Shown: positions 26,426-35,807, numbered from the stretch's first letter. The stretch is DNA of 64,000 nt from Tritrichomonas musculus (GCA_039105265.1 JAPFFF010000001.1:7068001-7132000), one strand, 5' to 3'. Translations and numbers: made by a program. The notes: a model not told the origin generated them from the letters alone.

Positions 26426-27163
26426 ATGATACAACTTGAAGGAACAATTGCTGAATTTTTGAAGAATTACTTAGAAGATTTGAAGAAACCAAAAGATGAA
26501 AGAAAGTTAAATATTTATATGATGAAAGCCACAAAAGAACAATTTGATGAATTCTTTGATTCTTATGATTGTGTTTGTTTAAGATATTCTAATGATTTGA
26601 AGCTTGACGGATTTTATTCGTTTAATCGTAAAACAAACCCTGAACGTGTGAGATATGCTTATCCGATTGATTTCTATAAGAACCCTAATAAAAAGTATCC
26701 GATTGATAGCACATATGAGAAGAAGAACGGCAAGGTTCTAACAAAAGAAGATAAAGAAAAGAAAAAAGAAGAAGAGAGACAAAAGAAAGAAGACGAATTG
26801 AGAGAATCGATGAAGGCTGAAGGTTGTGAATTGATTTCAAAATATACAACTGCAACAGCTGATGTGTTTTATTTGTTTGAAGGTAATGAATACAAAACAA
26901 AGCCAACTAAATGGAAGGCTGGTCATAGGGCACACAAGATGCAATGCATTCGATACACACATAATTATGTGAAGAAACGTTTTGCTGATGAAGGATGTGA
27001 ACTACTGACTGAATATAAAAACTCTAAACAAAAACTGTTTTACAAGCATGAGAATACAAGATATTCCACAACATTTAATGATTGGCTTTGGTATAACAAC
27101 CGTCCGCATTTAGGTCGCAAACGAACATACTTCACTGAAGAGAAAGATGATGAACAAGTTTAA
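26426..27163 (+). CDS. TIR-borne 245-aa protein, left copy
   Basis: Identical protein in both TIRs. N-terminal alpha/beta part, then a Lys/Glu coiled coil (KEDKEKKKEEERQKKEDE, residues about 107-124). Then come two related modules, each with EGCEL followed by a Tyr-rich strand, FYxxEGNEY or FYKHENTRY, and a W (W162 area and WLWYNNRPH). The repeats resemble DNA-binding modules found beside phage and giant-virus homing nucleases. A TIR-binding or transposition role would fit its location. Stop is TAAA. Confidence 0.75.
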   Translation: MIQLEGTIAEFLKNYLEDLKKPKDERKLNIYMMKATKEQFDEFFDSYDCVCLRYSNDLKLDGFYSFNRKTNPERVRYAYPIDFYKNPNKKYPIDSTYEKKNGKVLTKEDKEKKKEEERQKKEDELRESMKAEGCELISKYTTATADVFYLFEGNEYKTKPTKWKAGHRAHKMQCIRYTHNYVKKRFADEGCELLTEYKNSKQKLFYKHENTRYSTTFNDWLWYNNRPHLGRKRTYFTEEKDDEQV

Positions 27164-27286
27164 ATGAATTGTTTTATTAATGTTTTATTTTTGGACGGGC
27201 AGATAAAATTTAAAGTTAACCAAAAATAACACAACTCAAAAAATCGAACTTTCAAAAATTTTTTATTTTTTTATCAGCAATTTATA

Positions 27287-27493
27287 ATGTCAAACCAAGC
27301 CGAACAATTAAGCACCCTCATTAATAGAATCAATAAAAAGCTAAAAGGATGGAGACCTGCATTAAAATACCTTTACGATAATGATGATATCATAGATGAA
27401 GTACTAAAAGAGATAAATCACTTTATTAAACAGCTAAAGAAATTCAACGGTACTGAACAATTAATTGCTGAACTTGAAGAACTCATTTATTAG
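27287..27493 (+). CDS. TIR-borne 68-aa helical protein, left copy
   Basis: Mostly helical and charged (LINRINKKLKGWRPALKYLY). Differs from the right-hand copy at a few residues (EQLS versus ETLS; FIKQ versus FINQ; GTEQ versus GPAE). No family recognised. It lies 123 bp after the 245-aa gene behind TTTTTTATTTTTTTATC, and overlaps the convergent 75-aa gene by 11 bp. Confidence 0.6.
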   Translation: MSNQAEQLSTLINRINKKLKGWRPALKYLYDNDDIIDEVLKEINHFIKQLKKFNGTEQLIAELEELIY

Positions 27494-27710
27494 ACAATTC
27501 ATTTAATTCATTCTCAAGCTGATGAACTTTATTTTTGAGGCTGTTGATGTCTTCAATAAGAGATTCACGAACAGCGAGACCGTCAGAGCCTAGCATTCCC
27601 GATTTGATATTGTTGAGATATTGTTTGTAATCATAACACTTTTCTTTCAATCCTCGTTTGATACGTTTTAATTCCGGTATTTCTTTCTTGTATTCTGTTA
27701 GTTCACTCAT
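27483..27710 (-). CDS. 75-aa coiled-coil protein
   Basis: Short acidic/basic helix throughout, with a C-terminal heptad pattern (DINSLKNKVHQLENELNEL). Its 3' end lies inside the left TIR, so the last codons are also present, as a remnant, in element C at 26071-26140. No known family. ATG is 14 bp from the divergent 77-aa gene. Confidence 0.55.
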   Translation of the reverse strand: MSELTEYKKEIPELKRIKRGLKEKCYDYKQYLNNIKSGMLGSDGLAVRESLIEDINSLKNKVHQLENELNELSNK

Positions 27711-27724
27711 TTAATAACAATTAA

Positions 27725-27958
27725 ATGTCTGTTATTAATCAAATGAGAACCGTTCATGATGATAAACATAAAAACTATTTTGATAGATTACAATTAACGA
27801 TGCAAAAGAATAGAACAAAAATAAACTCAGCTCCGACAGTGAAATGTTATAATGAAAAAGGTAATGTATTTCATGAACCACAGCCAAAAACGACTAAATC
27901 ATTAAATCATCATGATTCACTTAATCATTCTGTGGTTGTCAGGAGCAACAACATTTAA
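27725..27958 (+). CDS. Uncharacterised 77-aa protein
   Basis: Polar, His- and Asn-rich C-terminal half (SLNHHDSLNHSVVV). Divergent from the 75-aa gene and convergent with the 176-aa gene, whose 3' end it overlaps by 42 bp. No domain seen. Coding status is moderately supported by the ATG spacing and the compact gene layout. Confidence 0.45.
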   Translation: MSVINQMRTVHDDKHKNYFDRLQLTMQKNRTKINSAPTVKCYNEKGNVFHEPQPKTTKSLNHHDSLNHSVVVRSNNI

Positions 27959-28447
27959 AAAGTATTCATTAATGACTTTTGATTGCTGATCAACAACATT
28001 TGAAAGCTTATTGATATGTTCTTCAAGTATTTTATTTTTATCGATGAGCTGTTTAATGATGATATCAACGTGAATCAACTTACTGTCAAACAAATCGCGA
28101 AGTTCATCAGTTTTGGAAGATATCGCATCAACTGTTTCTCTCAGAATAATAATATCAGCGGTGATATTGTCATTCTCAAGTGTTTTAGTGATTGTATTCC
28201 CGACTTTCTTCAAATAAATGTCTCCTGAACATCGTTTTCCGTCTTTGCAATTACGTTTTGTGATTTTGTATTCATTTCCGTCGTTAGTGATGATTTTATA
28301 AATCTTGTTCAAATAGTTTGTCGTTTGTGATTTCATTTGATCAATATTCTTTTGATAGAACAAATTGAACTCTTCAACTGATTTAAACACTTTTGATTCA
28401 TTTATGTTTTCATTTATTACTTTAAGTTCATTAATGTTTTCATTCAT
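27917..28447 (-). CDS. 176-aa protein with C-terminal coiled coil, relative of E's 117-aa protein
   Basis: Shares with the product of 52835-53188 an N-terminal module: an EF.-.YQK/WYK motif, then TNYLNKIYKI, then YKITK and IYLKK. A coiled-coil tail follows (LRDLFDSKLIHVDIIIKQL and ILEEHINKL). In both D and E it is the second gene away from capsid, next to the protein-VI-like gene and on the same strand. It is therefore probably a minor virion protein. Confidence 0.7.
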   Translation of the reverse strand: MNENINELKVINENINESKVFKSVEEFNLFYQKNIDQMKSQTTNYLNKIYKIITNDGNEYKITKRNCKDGKRCSGDIYLKKVGNTITKTLENDNITADIIILRETVDAISSKTDELRDLFDSKLIHVDIIIKQLIDKNKILEEHINKLSNVVDQQSKVINEYFLNVVAPDNHRMIK

Positions 28448-28479
28448 TTGAGTTTATGATAAAACGTTTATAGATATCA

Positions 28480-28731
28480 TTAAACTTTATCTAATATTGA
28501 CTTTCCGACCGTTCCAACTCGACCTGCCATACTTAAACCTGTATCAATAGTGTCAATAACTTGACCGACGCCTGGAATGAATTTCGTTATCGGTTTAACT
28601 TTATCGATAATCTGTTTTCCGACATCAACGACTTTAGGAATGTTATCAACAATCTTTGTTGCTACGTCTTTGATTTTGTTTCCGAACTTCTTGAAACCGT
28701 TCTTTATCTTATTGAATATGCCTATACCCAT
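28480..28731 (-). CDS. Protein-VI-like amphipathic minor capsid protein, 83 aa
   Basis: Starts MGIGIFNKIKNGFKKFGNKI, an amphipathic cationic helix, and continues with alternating K/V/I helices and a Gly-Val hydrophobic end (FIPGVGQVIDTIDTGLSMA). Adenovirus protein VI and its Polinton counterparts have this build and disrupt membranes during entry. Divergent from the capsid gene (52 bp between starts). E has a counterpart at 52422-52742 in the same relation to capsid. Confidence 0.65.
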   Translation of the reverse strand: MGIGIFNKIKNGFKKFGNKIKDVATKIVDNIPKVVDVGKQIIDKVKPITKFIPGVGQVIDTIDTGLSMAGRVGTVGKSILDKV

Positions 28732-28783
28732 TTAAAGAGTAAATAAAAGAGATAATATATTGATTCTTTTTATTAAATCATAA

Positions 28784-30652
28784 ATGTTATATCGTAATGA
28801 GAGATCACATAACCATCAAATCGAAACAGGAAATGTATTGCATGCATTTGAAGAGATGCGTCATATGATTAACGTTAATGACGGAACACGTTCATTTTCA
28901 TTCAGAACTGTTGACTGTCATGATCAGCCCGCACCGTTTACAGCAGGTCAATACTCACAAATCAGTTTAACTCATCCTGATCATTTCATAAGTGATGTTG
29001 ACAAAGGATTTCTAACATTTCATGTCAAACTAGATTTACAGTTGAATACCGATCTTGATAAATTGCGAACCATTGAAGACCCTCAACACTTCTACAAACT
29101 GTTTGTCGGTTTCAAATCATCAAATCAGTTGTTCGATCGTTTAGAGATTCTACATAATAATGTTAATGTCGGATATCAACAGAATGAATGTGTTCGTGAA
29201 GGTTTCTTATATTCTGCACTTAAACCAGAAACAGAAAAGAAAAGACGTAGATTCGTTCATTCTTTATGGGAAAATGTAAGTCAATATTCACAAACAATGG
29301 CAGGAACGTATGTAAATCTGATGAATTTCAAAGAGAACGGAAGAGCACAAGTTGAATTTGATTTAAACCTTCCGTTTGATGACTTACTAGCATTACAGGC
29401 ATTTGATCTGTTCCCTAACGGAATCATCGGTGATTTATCAATTCGTTTTCAAGTCAGCCCCGCCGGTCTTGTTTGGGCTGTTATTGATCCGTATGTAGTT
29501 GCTGAAACAAAAGCATTTCTCGAAGATGATGAATCTGTTTCTGCTGAATCATTAGATAAACTTCGTGATTTAAAGGTTCGCGGTAAACTTAAACGTCAAT
29601 TCACACAAATCGGTAATGAAGCAACCATTCCTTCCGTGTTTGATCAAACACTTACAATCAAATATCAAAGAATACATGCAGGTAATCCTGTTGAGGAAGA
29701 TGAAACACCAAAAGAAGTTGTATTTCATTACACAACTGATGATTATGAGAAGTTTCATGTGAAAGAGTCTGATGTTAATAAAGGAACGTTTGCAGAAATG
29801 ATTGCATCGGCAAATCCCGATGCTCCGTTGGCTCCGGGCGATGTTGTTAAAATCTTAGAAACAAAACATAAAGACATTGAATATTCAAACGGTGTTGCAA
29901 CATTGACCTGCAATCAAATGACAATCACTCTTTGCAAATCAAACATGCAGGGCTACGGTGTTTGTGAAGCAACACGTCAAGGAATTGAAAACATTTTACG
30001 TGAAGGCTTAGTAATTCCTTCACAGAAGGTTGATTATCATGCATTTCCGATTGCTGCAGCCGCAAACGGAATCAAATCAACATTGAACATACCTTTGATT
30101 AACGTTACAACGATATCGGTTCTGTTTCCAAAGCATCATAATGATTTGACTGTATTTGAAAACCCTGTTTATCAAAACTGTTATTTGAACATAGGCGGTA
30201 AGAACTTCCCTGACGAGAACGTAGATACCATCGGTGCAAGATTCTTTGAAAATCAATTGACTGCCGGTGATTTAGACGCAATTACACTTCAATGTACAAA
30301 GGAATTTGAAGATTCATTTACTATGCCAAAGAACGACTCACGAGGTAATCGATACAAAAACACTTTGTCTGATGCAACATCATTTGTATTCAATATTCAA
30401 ACTGAAAGATCATCTGCAGGTTATTGTTATGACGGACTTGATGGAGGTTTTGGTAATGTTCAAATTCAAATCAACGGTCAACCAATTCACACAGGTGTGA
30501 ACGATACATATTATAATGTAAATGAAGAAGGTACAGTTCATCCACCCCCCTGTCAGTTATGTTTGTGCCGTGATACATACTTTAAATTATCTCTCGAAGG
30601 TTTAGAATACGTTGATGATGAAACGCCAAAAGGTTCGCAAGCTAATGAATAA
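28784..30652 (+). CDS. mcp: Major capsid protein candidate, 622 aa
   Basis: Length, beta-rich sequence and setting fit the double-jelly-roll capsid proteins of Mavericks. It aligns along its length with E's 575-aa protein: RSFSFRTVD near residue 38, LTHPDHFISDVDKGF near 65, LFDRLEILHNN near 115, the LPFDDLLALQAFDLFPNGIIG block near 200, and SSAGYCYDGLDGG and GVNDTYYN near the end. It would build the hexon-like shell. Stop reads TAAA, and an intergenic motif follows at 30660. Confidence 0.8.
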   Translation: MLYRNERSHNHQIETGNVLHAFEEMRHMINVNDGTRSFSFRTVDCHDQPAPFTAGQYSQISLTHPDHFISDVDKGFLTFHVKLDLQLNTDLDKLRTIEDPQHFYKLFVGFKSSNQLFDRLEILHNNVNVGYQQNECVREGFLYSALKPETEKKRRRFVHSLWENVSQYSQTMAGTYVNLMNFKENGRAQVEFDLNLPFDDLLALQAFDLFPNGIIGDLSIRFQVSPAGLVWAVIDPYVVAETKAFLEDDESVSAESLDKLRDLKVRGKLKRQFTQIGNEATIPSVFDQTLTIKYQRIHAGNPVEEDETPKEVVFHYTTDDYEKFHVKESDVNKGTFAEMIASANPDAPLAPGDVVKILETKHKDIEYSNGVATLTCNQMTITLCKSNMQGYGVCEATRQGIENILREGLVIPSQKVDYHAFPIAAAANGIKSTLNIPLINVTTISVLFPKHHNDLTVFENPVYQNCYLNIGGKNFPDENVDTIGARFFENQLTAGDLDAITLQCTKEFEDSFTMPKNDSRGNRYKNTLSDATSFVFNIQTERSSAGYCYDGLDGGFGNVQIQINGQPIHTGVNDTYYNVNEEGTVHPPPCQLCLCRDTYFKLSLEGLEYVDDETPKGSQANE

Positions 30653-30659
30653 ATAAACT

Positions 30660-30681
30660 GATTTCGATTGAAGGTTAAAAT
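30660..30681 (+). repeat. Conserved intergenic motif, copy 4
   Basis: ATTTCGATTGAAGGTTAAAA between the capsid and integrase genes of D, followed by GACTGTTTCCGTTCACGGGC, a phrase also found in the tandem unit of B. Confidence 0.75.
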
Positions 30682-30771
30682 TACCCCTTTCTATAGCTCT
30701 TTTTATTTTTGTGATTCTTTGACTGTTTCCGTTCACGGGCGGCATTTGAAGGCTTTATTTTTGCGATCAAA

Positions 30772-31887
30772 ATGAATGAATACATCGAAGACATAGCGAG
30801 TGCACGCAGCTACAAAGAATCAATTAATTATCCTTTCAAATCTAAATACAAGTACATCAAAGACACAAACATTAAAACCGAGCCATACATACCGGATTTC
30901 CGATTGAAAACAGTAAAGAAACTATCAAAACCTGACTTCTCATTTGAGCCTCATTGTTGGGAAATGGATATAATGTTTGCATTAAACAAAGCTTATCTCG
31001 TCCTAATCAATGTAAACACGAAATACTTAATTGTTGAACCGATTGCGGACAGAACTGAGTTAACTATAATCAAAGTAATTGATAAACTAGTTAATAAAAG
31101 GAATATCAGAATCGAAACAATTAAATGTGATGGTGAACAGGCTTTTATATCAAATGCATTCAAAAGTTATTGCAACGGAGACGAAAGATACCAATCAAAC
31201 AAACCGTCAATTAAATTCAAAGCCCCAAACAAAATAAAGTTAATCATTGATGATTCACCTTTCACGAATGCACATAAATGTGTTGATGCAGTAATCAGAA
31301 CATTACGAAACGCCTTCGGTCAATCACAACAACGAATGACAAATAATGTATTAATGCTACAAACGGTTAAATGGTACAATAACACACCTCATTCATCTCT
31401 TCGTTTATTGAATCCTTTATACACATCATTTGATGAAGAAACTGATGAATACCTTGACAAACGGCAATCAAAATACATTTATCTTACACCTCAACAGATG
31501 CAAGACGACCGCGACTTTGAATGGCAGTACATAAGAGCAAAATCAATGCAATTGAAAGAGATTCAACAAAAACAACGATTTAAAGGTCTTCTGTCATACA
31601 AACCCAAAAATATAATACTCATTCACACCGATTACGCGAAAACAGAAAAGAAACATGAAAAGCGAAGAAGAGTATTTAATGAACTTGCTGAATTCATTTG
31701 TTATGAATCAGGAAACGTTAAATGTAAACTATTAAATCCTTTGCGTCAAACTAACAAAACACTGAAGAATAAAACAATAATAACAGTTCCTATCATGTAC
31801 ACAAAATATGTTTGTTCATCAATAGATGCTTTGAATGATGATTATAAAATATTCTTTTTGACTTATAAAACGCAAAATGAAAGCTAA
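30772..31887 (+). CDS. int: Retroviral-type integrase (RNase H-fold, DDE family), 371 aa
   Basis: Inserts the element into target DNA. Catalytic candidates: D66 in CWEMDIMF, D120 in IKCDGEQAF, and D172 in CVDAVIRTLRNAFG, where relatives of this superfamily usually have E (VERxxRTL). WYNNTPHSSL (201-210) matches the usual W-N-x-x-P-H-x-x-L segment. The C-terminal 100 residues are basic and may hold an SH3/chromo-like fold. Only integrase gene in the window. Its last 11 bp overlap the penton-like gene. Confidence 0.92.
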   Translation: MNEYIEDIASARSYKESINYPFKSKYKYIKDTNIKTEPYIPDFRLKTVKKLSKPDFSFEPHCWEMDIMFALNKAYLVLINVNTKYLIVEPIADRTELTIIKVIDKLVNKRNIRIETIKCDGEQAFISNAFKSYCNGDERYQSNKPSIKFKAPNKIKLIIDDSPFTNAHKCVDAVIRTLRNAFGQSQQRMTNNVLMLQTVKWYNNTPHSSLRLLNPLYTSFDEETDEYLDKRQSKYIYLTPQQMQDDRDFEWQYIRAKSMQLKEIQQKQRFKGLLSYKPKNIILIHTDYAKTEKKHEKRRRVFNELAEFICYESGNVKCKLLNPLRQTNKTLKNKTIITVPIMYTKYVCSSIDALNDDYKIFFLTYKTQNES

Positions 31888-32227
31888 ACAAGCAATCACA
31901 AAACGATACTATCACACACAAACAAAAGATTTTAATCTTCCTGATGACTTCGTTTATAGTCGCAACAAGAAGTACATTGTTGTTCAGTATTGTGGTGCTG
32001 TTGTCAATCAACATATTGTCGGTGATTTAATGGTTCATTCAGATATAGTTGAATTCATGCCTTTCTGTGACCATTTCATAATGCTTGCTAACAGAAGACA
32101 AACCAAATACAGAAAATATGAGTGTCTGAACAACACAAAGAAAGAATACAGGTTATGGTTCACAGACATGAAAGGAAACGTTATTGAACCTGAATCATTT
32201 ATATTCAGTTGTTTATTAATTTATTGA
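31877..32227 (+). CDS. Penton-like minor capsid protein, 116 aa
   Basis: Aligns with the C-terminal two thirds of E's 170-aa protein: an NKKYIVVQYC strand, then a His-rich middle, YECL, and the closing strands RLWFTDMKGNVIEPESF. The pattern of a WFTD turn followed by a last beta strand is that of single-jelly-roll penton proteins of Polintons. It sits between integrase and a core-like gene in D and beside capsid in E. Short for a penton, so the call is moderate. Confidence 0.55.
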   Translation: MKAKQAITKRYYHTQTKDFNLPDDFVYSRNKKYIVVQYCGAVVNQHIVGDLMVHSDIVEFMPFCDHFIMLANRRQTKYRKYECLNNTKKEYRLWFTDMKGNVIEPESFIFSCLLIY

Positions 32228-32240
32228 AGTATCAAAGAAT

Positions 32241-33206
32241 ATGTTTAATAATCTCGGTAATTTGTTTAAAACAAAGGAACAAATCGAGAGAGAAGAACGA
32301 GAGAAAGCGATACGTATACAAAGACAGAAAGTCCGTGAACGGGCACGTGATATAAGAAATAAAGCATATGAAGTACAACAGATTGGAAATGCAAATGCAC
32401 AATTATATCAAACACAAGCTAATGTATTGAGGACTCAATTACCACCGAGAACTAATTTACTGGATTACCAAAGACAAACAAATAATTTGGTATTAAATGA
32501 ACAACAGGAACATAATGATTTTCGTTTGAAAAGAAAGCTGCAAGATTATCAATACATTAATCGAAATCAACATATTGATGATGTTCAAGAGGAATGCCGG
32601 AAGACGAAACAAACGTGTTTCGGAAATCAACCACCACCACAAATGAATCAATTTAATCAACCGCCACAGACATCAACATACTCAATACCTGTTATCAATT
32701 CACCTCCACAAACACCAAAAATAAATAAACATATTCAATTTGCTGACGCGACTACATCACCGTATCTGAAGGATTTCGGGACATCTCCCTACAAATCACC
32801 CCCACAAACAAATAAGTTTGCTAATGCTGCAACATCTCCTTTCAAATCACCACAAAATGAAGAAGTATCATTTGCAAATGCGAAAGTTTATCATGTATCT
32901 TCTTCATCTGACGACGATAATGATAACCCGCCAATAAAGTACGGATGGATTGCTTTCAGTGATGATGAATCACCTCAACCGTATTCAATAAGAAAAACAT
33001 TTTCATCTTCATCTGATTCATTACCTTCTGATTCATCTTCCGATACATTCCCTAATGGTTCACCAAAAAATAAAAAACAAAGTGATTCAAAGGGTAAACA
33101 CAGTAAAAAACAAACGAATTCACAACCGTTTCCAATACATAATGATTCTTTAAATACTGCGGGCAGTGACTCAACGAGAAGGAGGAGAAGAAGAAGACCG
33201 TCATAA
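32241..33206 (+). CDS. Ser/Pro-rich 321-aa protein with Arg-rich tail
   Basis: N-terminal amphipathic start, then a long charged helix (KEQIEREEREKAIRIQRQK, residues about 11-29). The middle is Q/P-rich and disordered with several SP and SPY/SPF sites, then acidic Ser clusters (SSSSDDDNDN). The end is TRRRRRRRRPS. The run of Arg suggests nucleic-acid binding, as in viral core proteins. No homologue seen in E or A. It follows the penton-like gene by 13 bp. Confidence 0.6.
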   Translation: MFNNLGNLFKTKEQIEREEREKAIRIQRQKVRERARDIRNKAYEVQQIGNANAQLYQTQANVLRTQLPPRTNLLDYQRQTNNLVLNEQQEHNDFRLKRKLQDYQYINRNQHIDDVQEECRKTKQTCFGNQPPPQMNQFNQPPQTSTYSIPVINSPPQTPKINKHIQFADATTSPYLKDFGTSPYKSPPQTNKFANAATSPFKSPQNEEVSFANAKVYHVSSSSDDDNDNPPIKYGWIAFSDDESPQPYSIRKTFSSSSDSLPSDSSSDTFPNGSPKNKKQSDSKGKHSKKQTNSQPFPIHNDSLNTAGSDSTRRRRRRRPS

Positions 33207-33275
33207 AAATAAAATCATCATTTTGCAAAAGAGGTTCAAGGTAGCTTCATCAAATAATCATTAATTTATTTTTAT

Positions 33276-35786
33276 TTATTCAGGTACTTTGATATCATAT
33301 CCTTCTGCTGCTGATAGTCTCTCAAGCTTTTGTTTAGACATTTGAATCTTATATTCAATATATCCGCAACCCTTACCGTAAACTTCATCAATCCAGACGG
33401 CGATATTATTATTTGAAACCTCCTTTAACGTTTGAATATCTGTCGGGCTAGCAACATTGATGTAAGCTATTGTTTCATTAACATCAGTACCTGCGGGTGC
33501 AACTTTCTGAATTAAGTAATTAATGTTTTCGATAATGGTCTTAAACTCAGGATTCCAGTTATTAATATCTCTAGACCATTTACCGGTTTCGAAGACGATT
33601 GTCTTTTTAGATTTGTTTATGAAATCTTGTATGAGAGTAATACATTTCTTGTTATAATCAGATTTTTGTGTTTTCCTGTAATTCATCCATTCAACGTAAT
33701 TCATCGGCTTCAAATTATGTTCTGTTTCAATTGCTTTCTTAACGGGATTATCAAAGTGATATACAAATAATGCATTTGATATAGTAAGATAATTAACAAC
33801 TTTTGATAACGGATGTATTTCACTGAATATCTCCCAATAAACCTTCCATATCTTAGAAAAGAGACTACTCCAGAATGAATTTGGTGATGCTCTGGTGCTG
33901 ACTCTTGGTTTTCCTAATCTCAAATCAGAATAGTATTGAATGTACGGAGCGAGTCGTGTTTTGCTTGAGTCTTGAAGAATATATTTACCTGTATTCCAAT
34001 CGATTTTGTCTTTGCTTTTCTCAAACATTTCATCAAGCCAGACATTAAATGGTAATTTCTTTCGTTCTTCTGCTGTAGTAACCATTGTTTTCCAAACCTT
34101 CTTGTAAGGAGAAGCAAATACAAGCTTGTATCCGTTAATGATTTGTGGAACACCTCGTTTATCAACTAATATAATATCATCAACTTTATCACCGTTCAGG
34201 TCTGTTATTTCAATCTCTCCTGACGGGTCTTTAGCGTTGGTTGGAAGTAATCTGTATTTTGGTTTTCCGTCCGGGTCAAGATGTGTGTGACAATAAACTT
34301 TTGCCTGGTCTCGTGTAGCGGCTGAAGGAATGTATTTAACTCTGTAATTTCCGTTAATGATTATATCAAGGAAGTTTTGTTTGTAAAATGAGCTGTTTTG
34401 GGTGTGTGATTGAATATCTAAGTTCCCGAATTTACCGATATTGCTAAGAACTGTCGGAGCATCTCTGTTTTCACGTTTACCTGTTGTTTTGATTTCTTGT
34501 TTGTATTGTTGCAATAATCGTTGAATTTCTTCTTCAGATGTTGGTGACTCAAATGCTGCTCCTTTCTTAAAACGTGATTCATCGAAAGTATTAAGCTTAC
34601 CGAACTTAACTTTTTTGGCAGGTCTCTTTACACGTTCATTGTACTGTTGAAACGTTTCATTAAGTTCTGTTTCATCATCCTCGTTAGCAATAAATGTTGT
34701 ATCATCATTCATTTTATTACTCGAAAAATTATTATTATTATTGTTTGTTATTGGTTTGATTGATGGTGGTTTGATTGGTTGTATGACATCAGAGCCTTTG
34801 ATAGGTTTTCTATTAATGATTGTGTCAAACACTCTGAAGAATGATGATAAGCCTGTAATTGATTTTCGTTCATTGGTTATATCAATGTTTCTCTTCATCT
34901 TGTCTCTAATAGTTTCTAGTGTTTGATGTAATGCATCAACGTTTTCTTTCGCTTGTTCATCAAGTTTGTTTTGTGGTTTCTTTGCTGCTTCATAACATCT
35001 TGGAAGTACTTTGAGCCATGGTTGATTATAGCCTAATTGCTCAAGCAATTCTATATCATCATCTACCTGATCGTAAGGAGACAGCAACAAGGATGATAGG
35101 TTATCTTCTTCTTCTTCTTCTGGTTCCGGGAAGTTGAATGATATTGACGGAAGGGAATCTTCTTGCTCTAAAAAACTTGTATTCATTGATTCATCAGAAT
35201 CACTCGGAGTTATGCGTTTTCTTCTCGGAGTTCTTCGTTTACTGCTGTCAGGTGTTGGTTCATGAATGCTTGTTCTCTTTCTTCTTCCTTTGGTGGTTTG
35301 TGGTGTTTGACTCTTTCTCGGTGGTTTGATGGGTGATGAACGAAAACCGTCAGAACTATAATTTAAATCATCGTTGACAACAATATTAAAGTAATTGATA
35401 ATTGTATCAAGGCTTTTTTTATCTGTTGTGTACTCTCTTAAACTAAGGAATTGATTACCTTTGCTTTTAATTCCTGCATTGATTTTGTTCATCAATGAAA
35501 CAAATCGTCGAAACTTAACTTTCATTTCACGAATCTTTCCGACACTTCTTCCTGTATATTCATTGTTTTGTATTTGATACAACAAATTAATTAAATCATT
35601 GGGGTGTTCTAGTTTGTATGTACTGAGAAACGTTTTCTTAAAATAATCTATCGGGTCCTCTAGTTCATAATCATCATCATCATCAGGTTTAGATACCTCA
35701 CTGTCAAATACAGAATCATCATCAATATTACCACTTAAATCTAATTCAAAGCTATCAGATGAATTATTTTTATCTTGTTTTGACAT
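33276..35786 (-). CDS. 836-aa protein with calcium-loop motif, relative of E's 401-aa protein
   Basis: Acidic, disordered N-terminal 400 residues with K/R-T-P clusters (RKSQTPQTTKGRRKR). Then a conserved region containing ITDLNGDKVDDIILVDKRG (about residue 520), an EF-hand/FG-GAP-like D-x-N-G-D loop, followed by PQIINGY. E's protein has LTDVNGDDIPDVIVYDKRG at the same place. The C-terminal third is helical. It is probably a virion protein because it is kept in E, which retained mainly structural genes. Transcribed towards the 321-aa gene. Confidence 0.65.
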   Translation of the reverse strand: MSKQDKNNSSDSFELDLSGNIDDDSVFDSEVSKPDDDDDYELEDPIDYFKKTFLSTYKLEHPNDLINLLYQIQNNEYTGRSVGKIREMKVKFRRFVSLMNKINAGIKSKGNQFLSLREYTTDKKSLDTIINYFNIVVNDDLNYSSDGFRSSPIKPPRKSQTPQTTKGRRKRTSIHEPTPDSSKRRTPRRKRITPSDSDESMNTSFLEQEDSLPSISFNFPEPEEEEEDNLSSLLLSPYDQVDDDIELLEQLGYNQPWLKVLPRCYEAAKKPQNKLDEQAKENVDALHQTLETIRDKMKRNIDITNERKSITGLSSFFRVFDTIINRKPIKGSDVIQPIKPPSIKPITNNNNNNFSSNKMNDDTTFIANEDDETELNETFQQYNERVKRPAKKVKFGKLNTFDESRFKKGAAFESPTSEEEIQRLLQQYKQEIKTTGKRENRDAPTVLSNIGKFGNLDIQSHTQNSSFYKQNFLDIIINGNYRVKYIPSAATRDQAKVYCHTHLDPDGKPKYRLLPTNAKDPSGEIEITDLNGDKVDDIILVDKRGVPQIINGYKLVFASPYKKVWKTMVTTAEERKKLPFNVWLDEMFEKSKDKIDWNTGKYILQDSSKTRLAPYIQYYSDLRLGKPRVSTRASPNSFWSSLFSKIWKVYWEIFSEIHPLSKVVNYLTISNALFVYHFDNPVKKAIETEHNLKPMNYVEWMNYRKTQKSDYNKKCITLIQDFINKSKKTIVFETGKWSRDINNWNPEFKTIIENINYLIQKVAPAGTDVNETIAYINVASPTDIQTLKEVSNNNIAVWIDEVYGKGCGYIEYKIQMSKQKLERLSAAEGYDIKVPE

Positions 35787-35807
35787 TGTTTAGTTTCTAA
35801 TAAATTG

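Larger units (their letters stand above)
26291..27537 (+). repeat. Left terminal inverted repeat of element D
   Basis: Inverted partner of 59333-60581. The outer ~995 bp, including the whole 245-aa gene, look identical. The inner ~250 bp, covering the 68-aa gene, have diverged (a 2-bp indel before the ATG and several substitutions). The repeat ends at the phrase GAACTTTATTTTTG on both sides. Confidence 0.95.
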
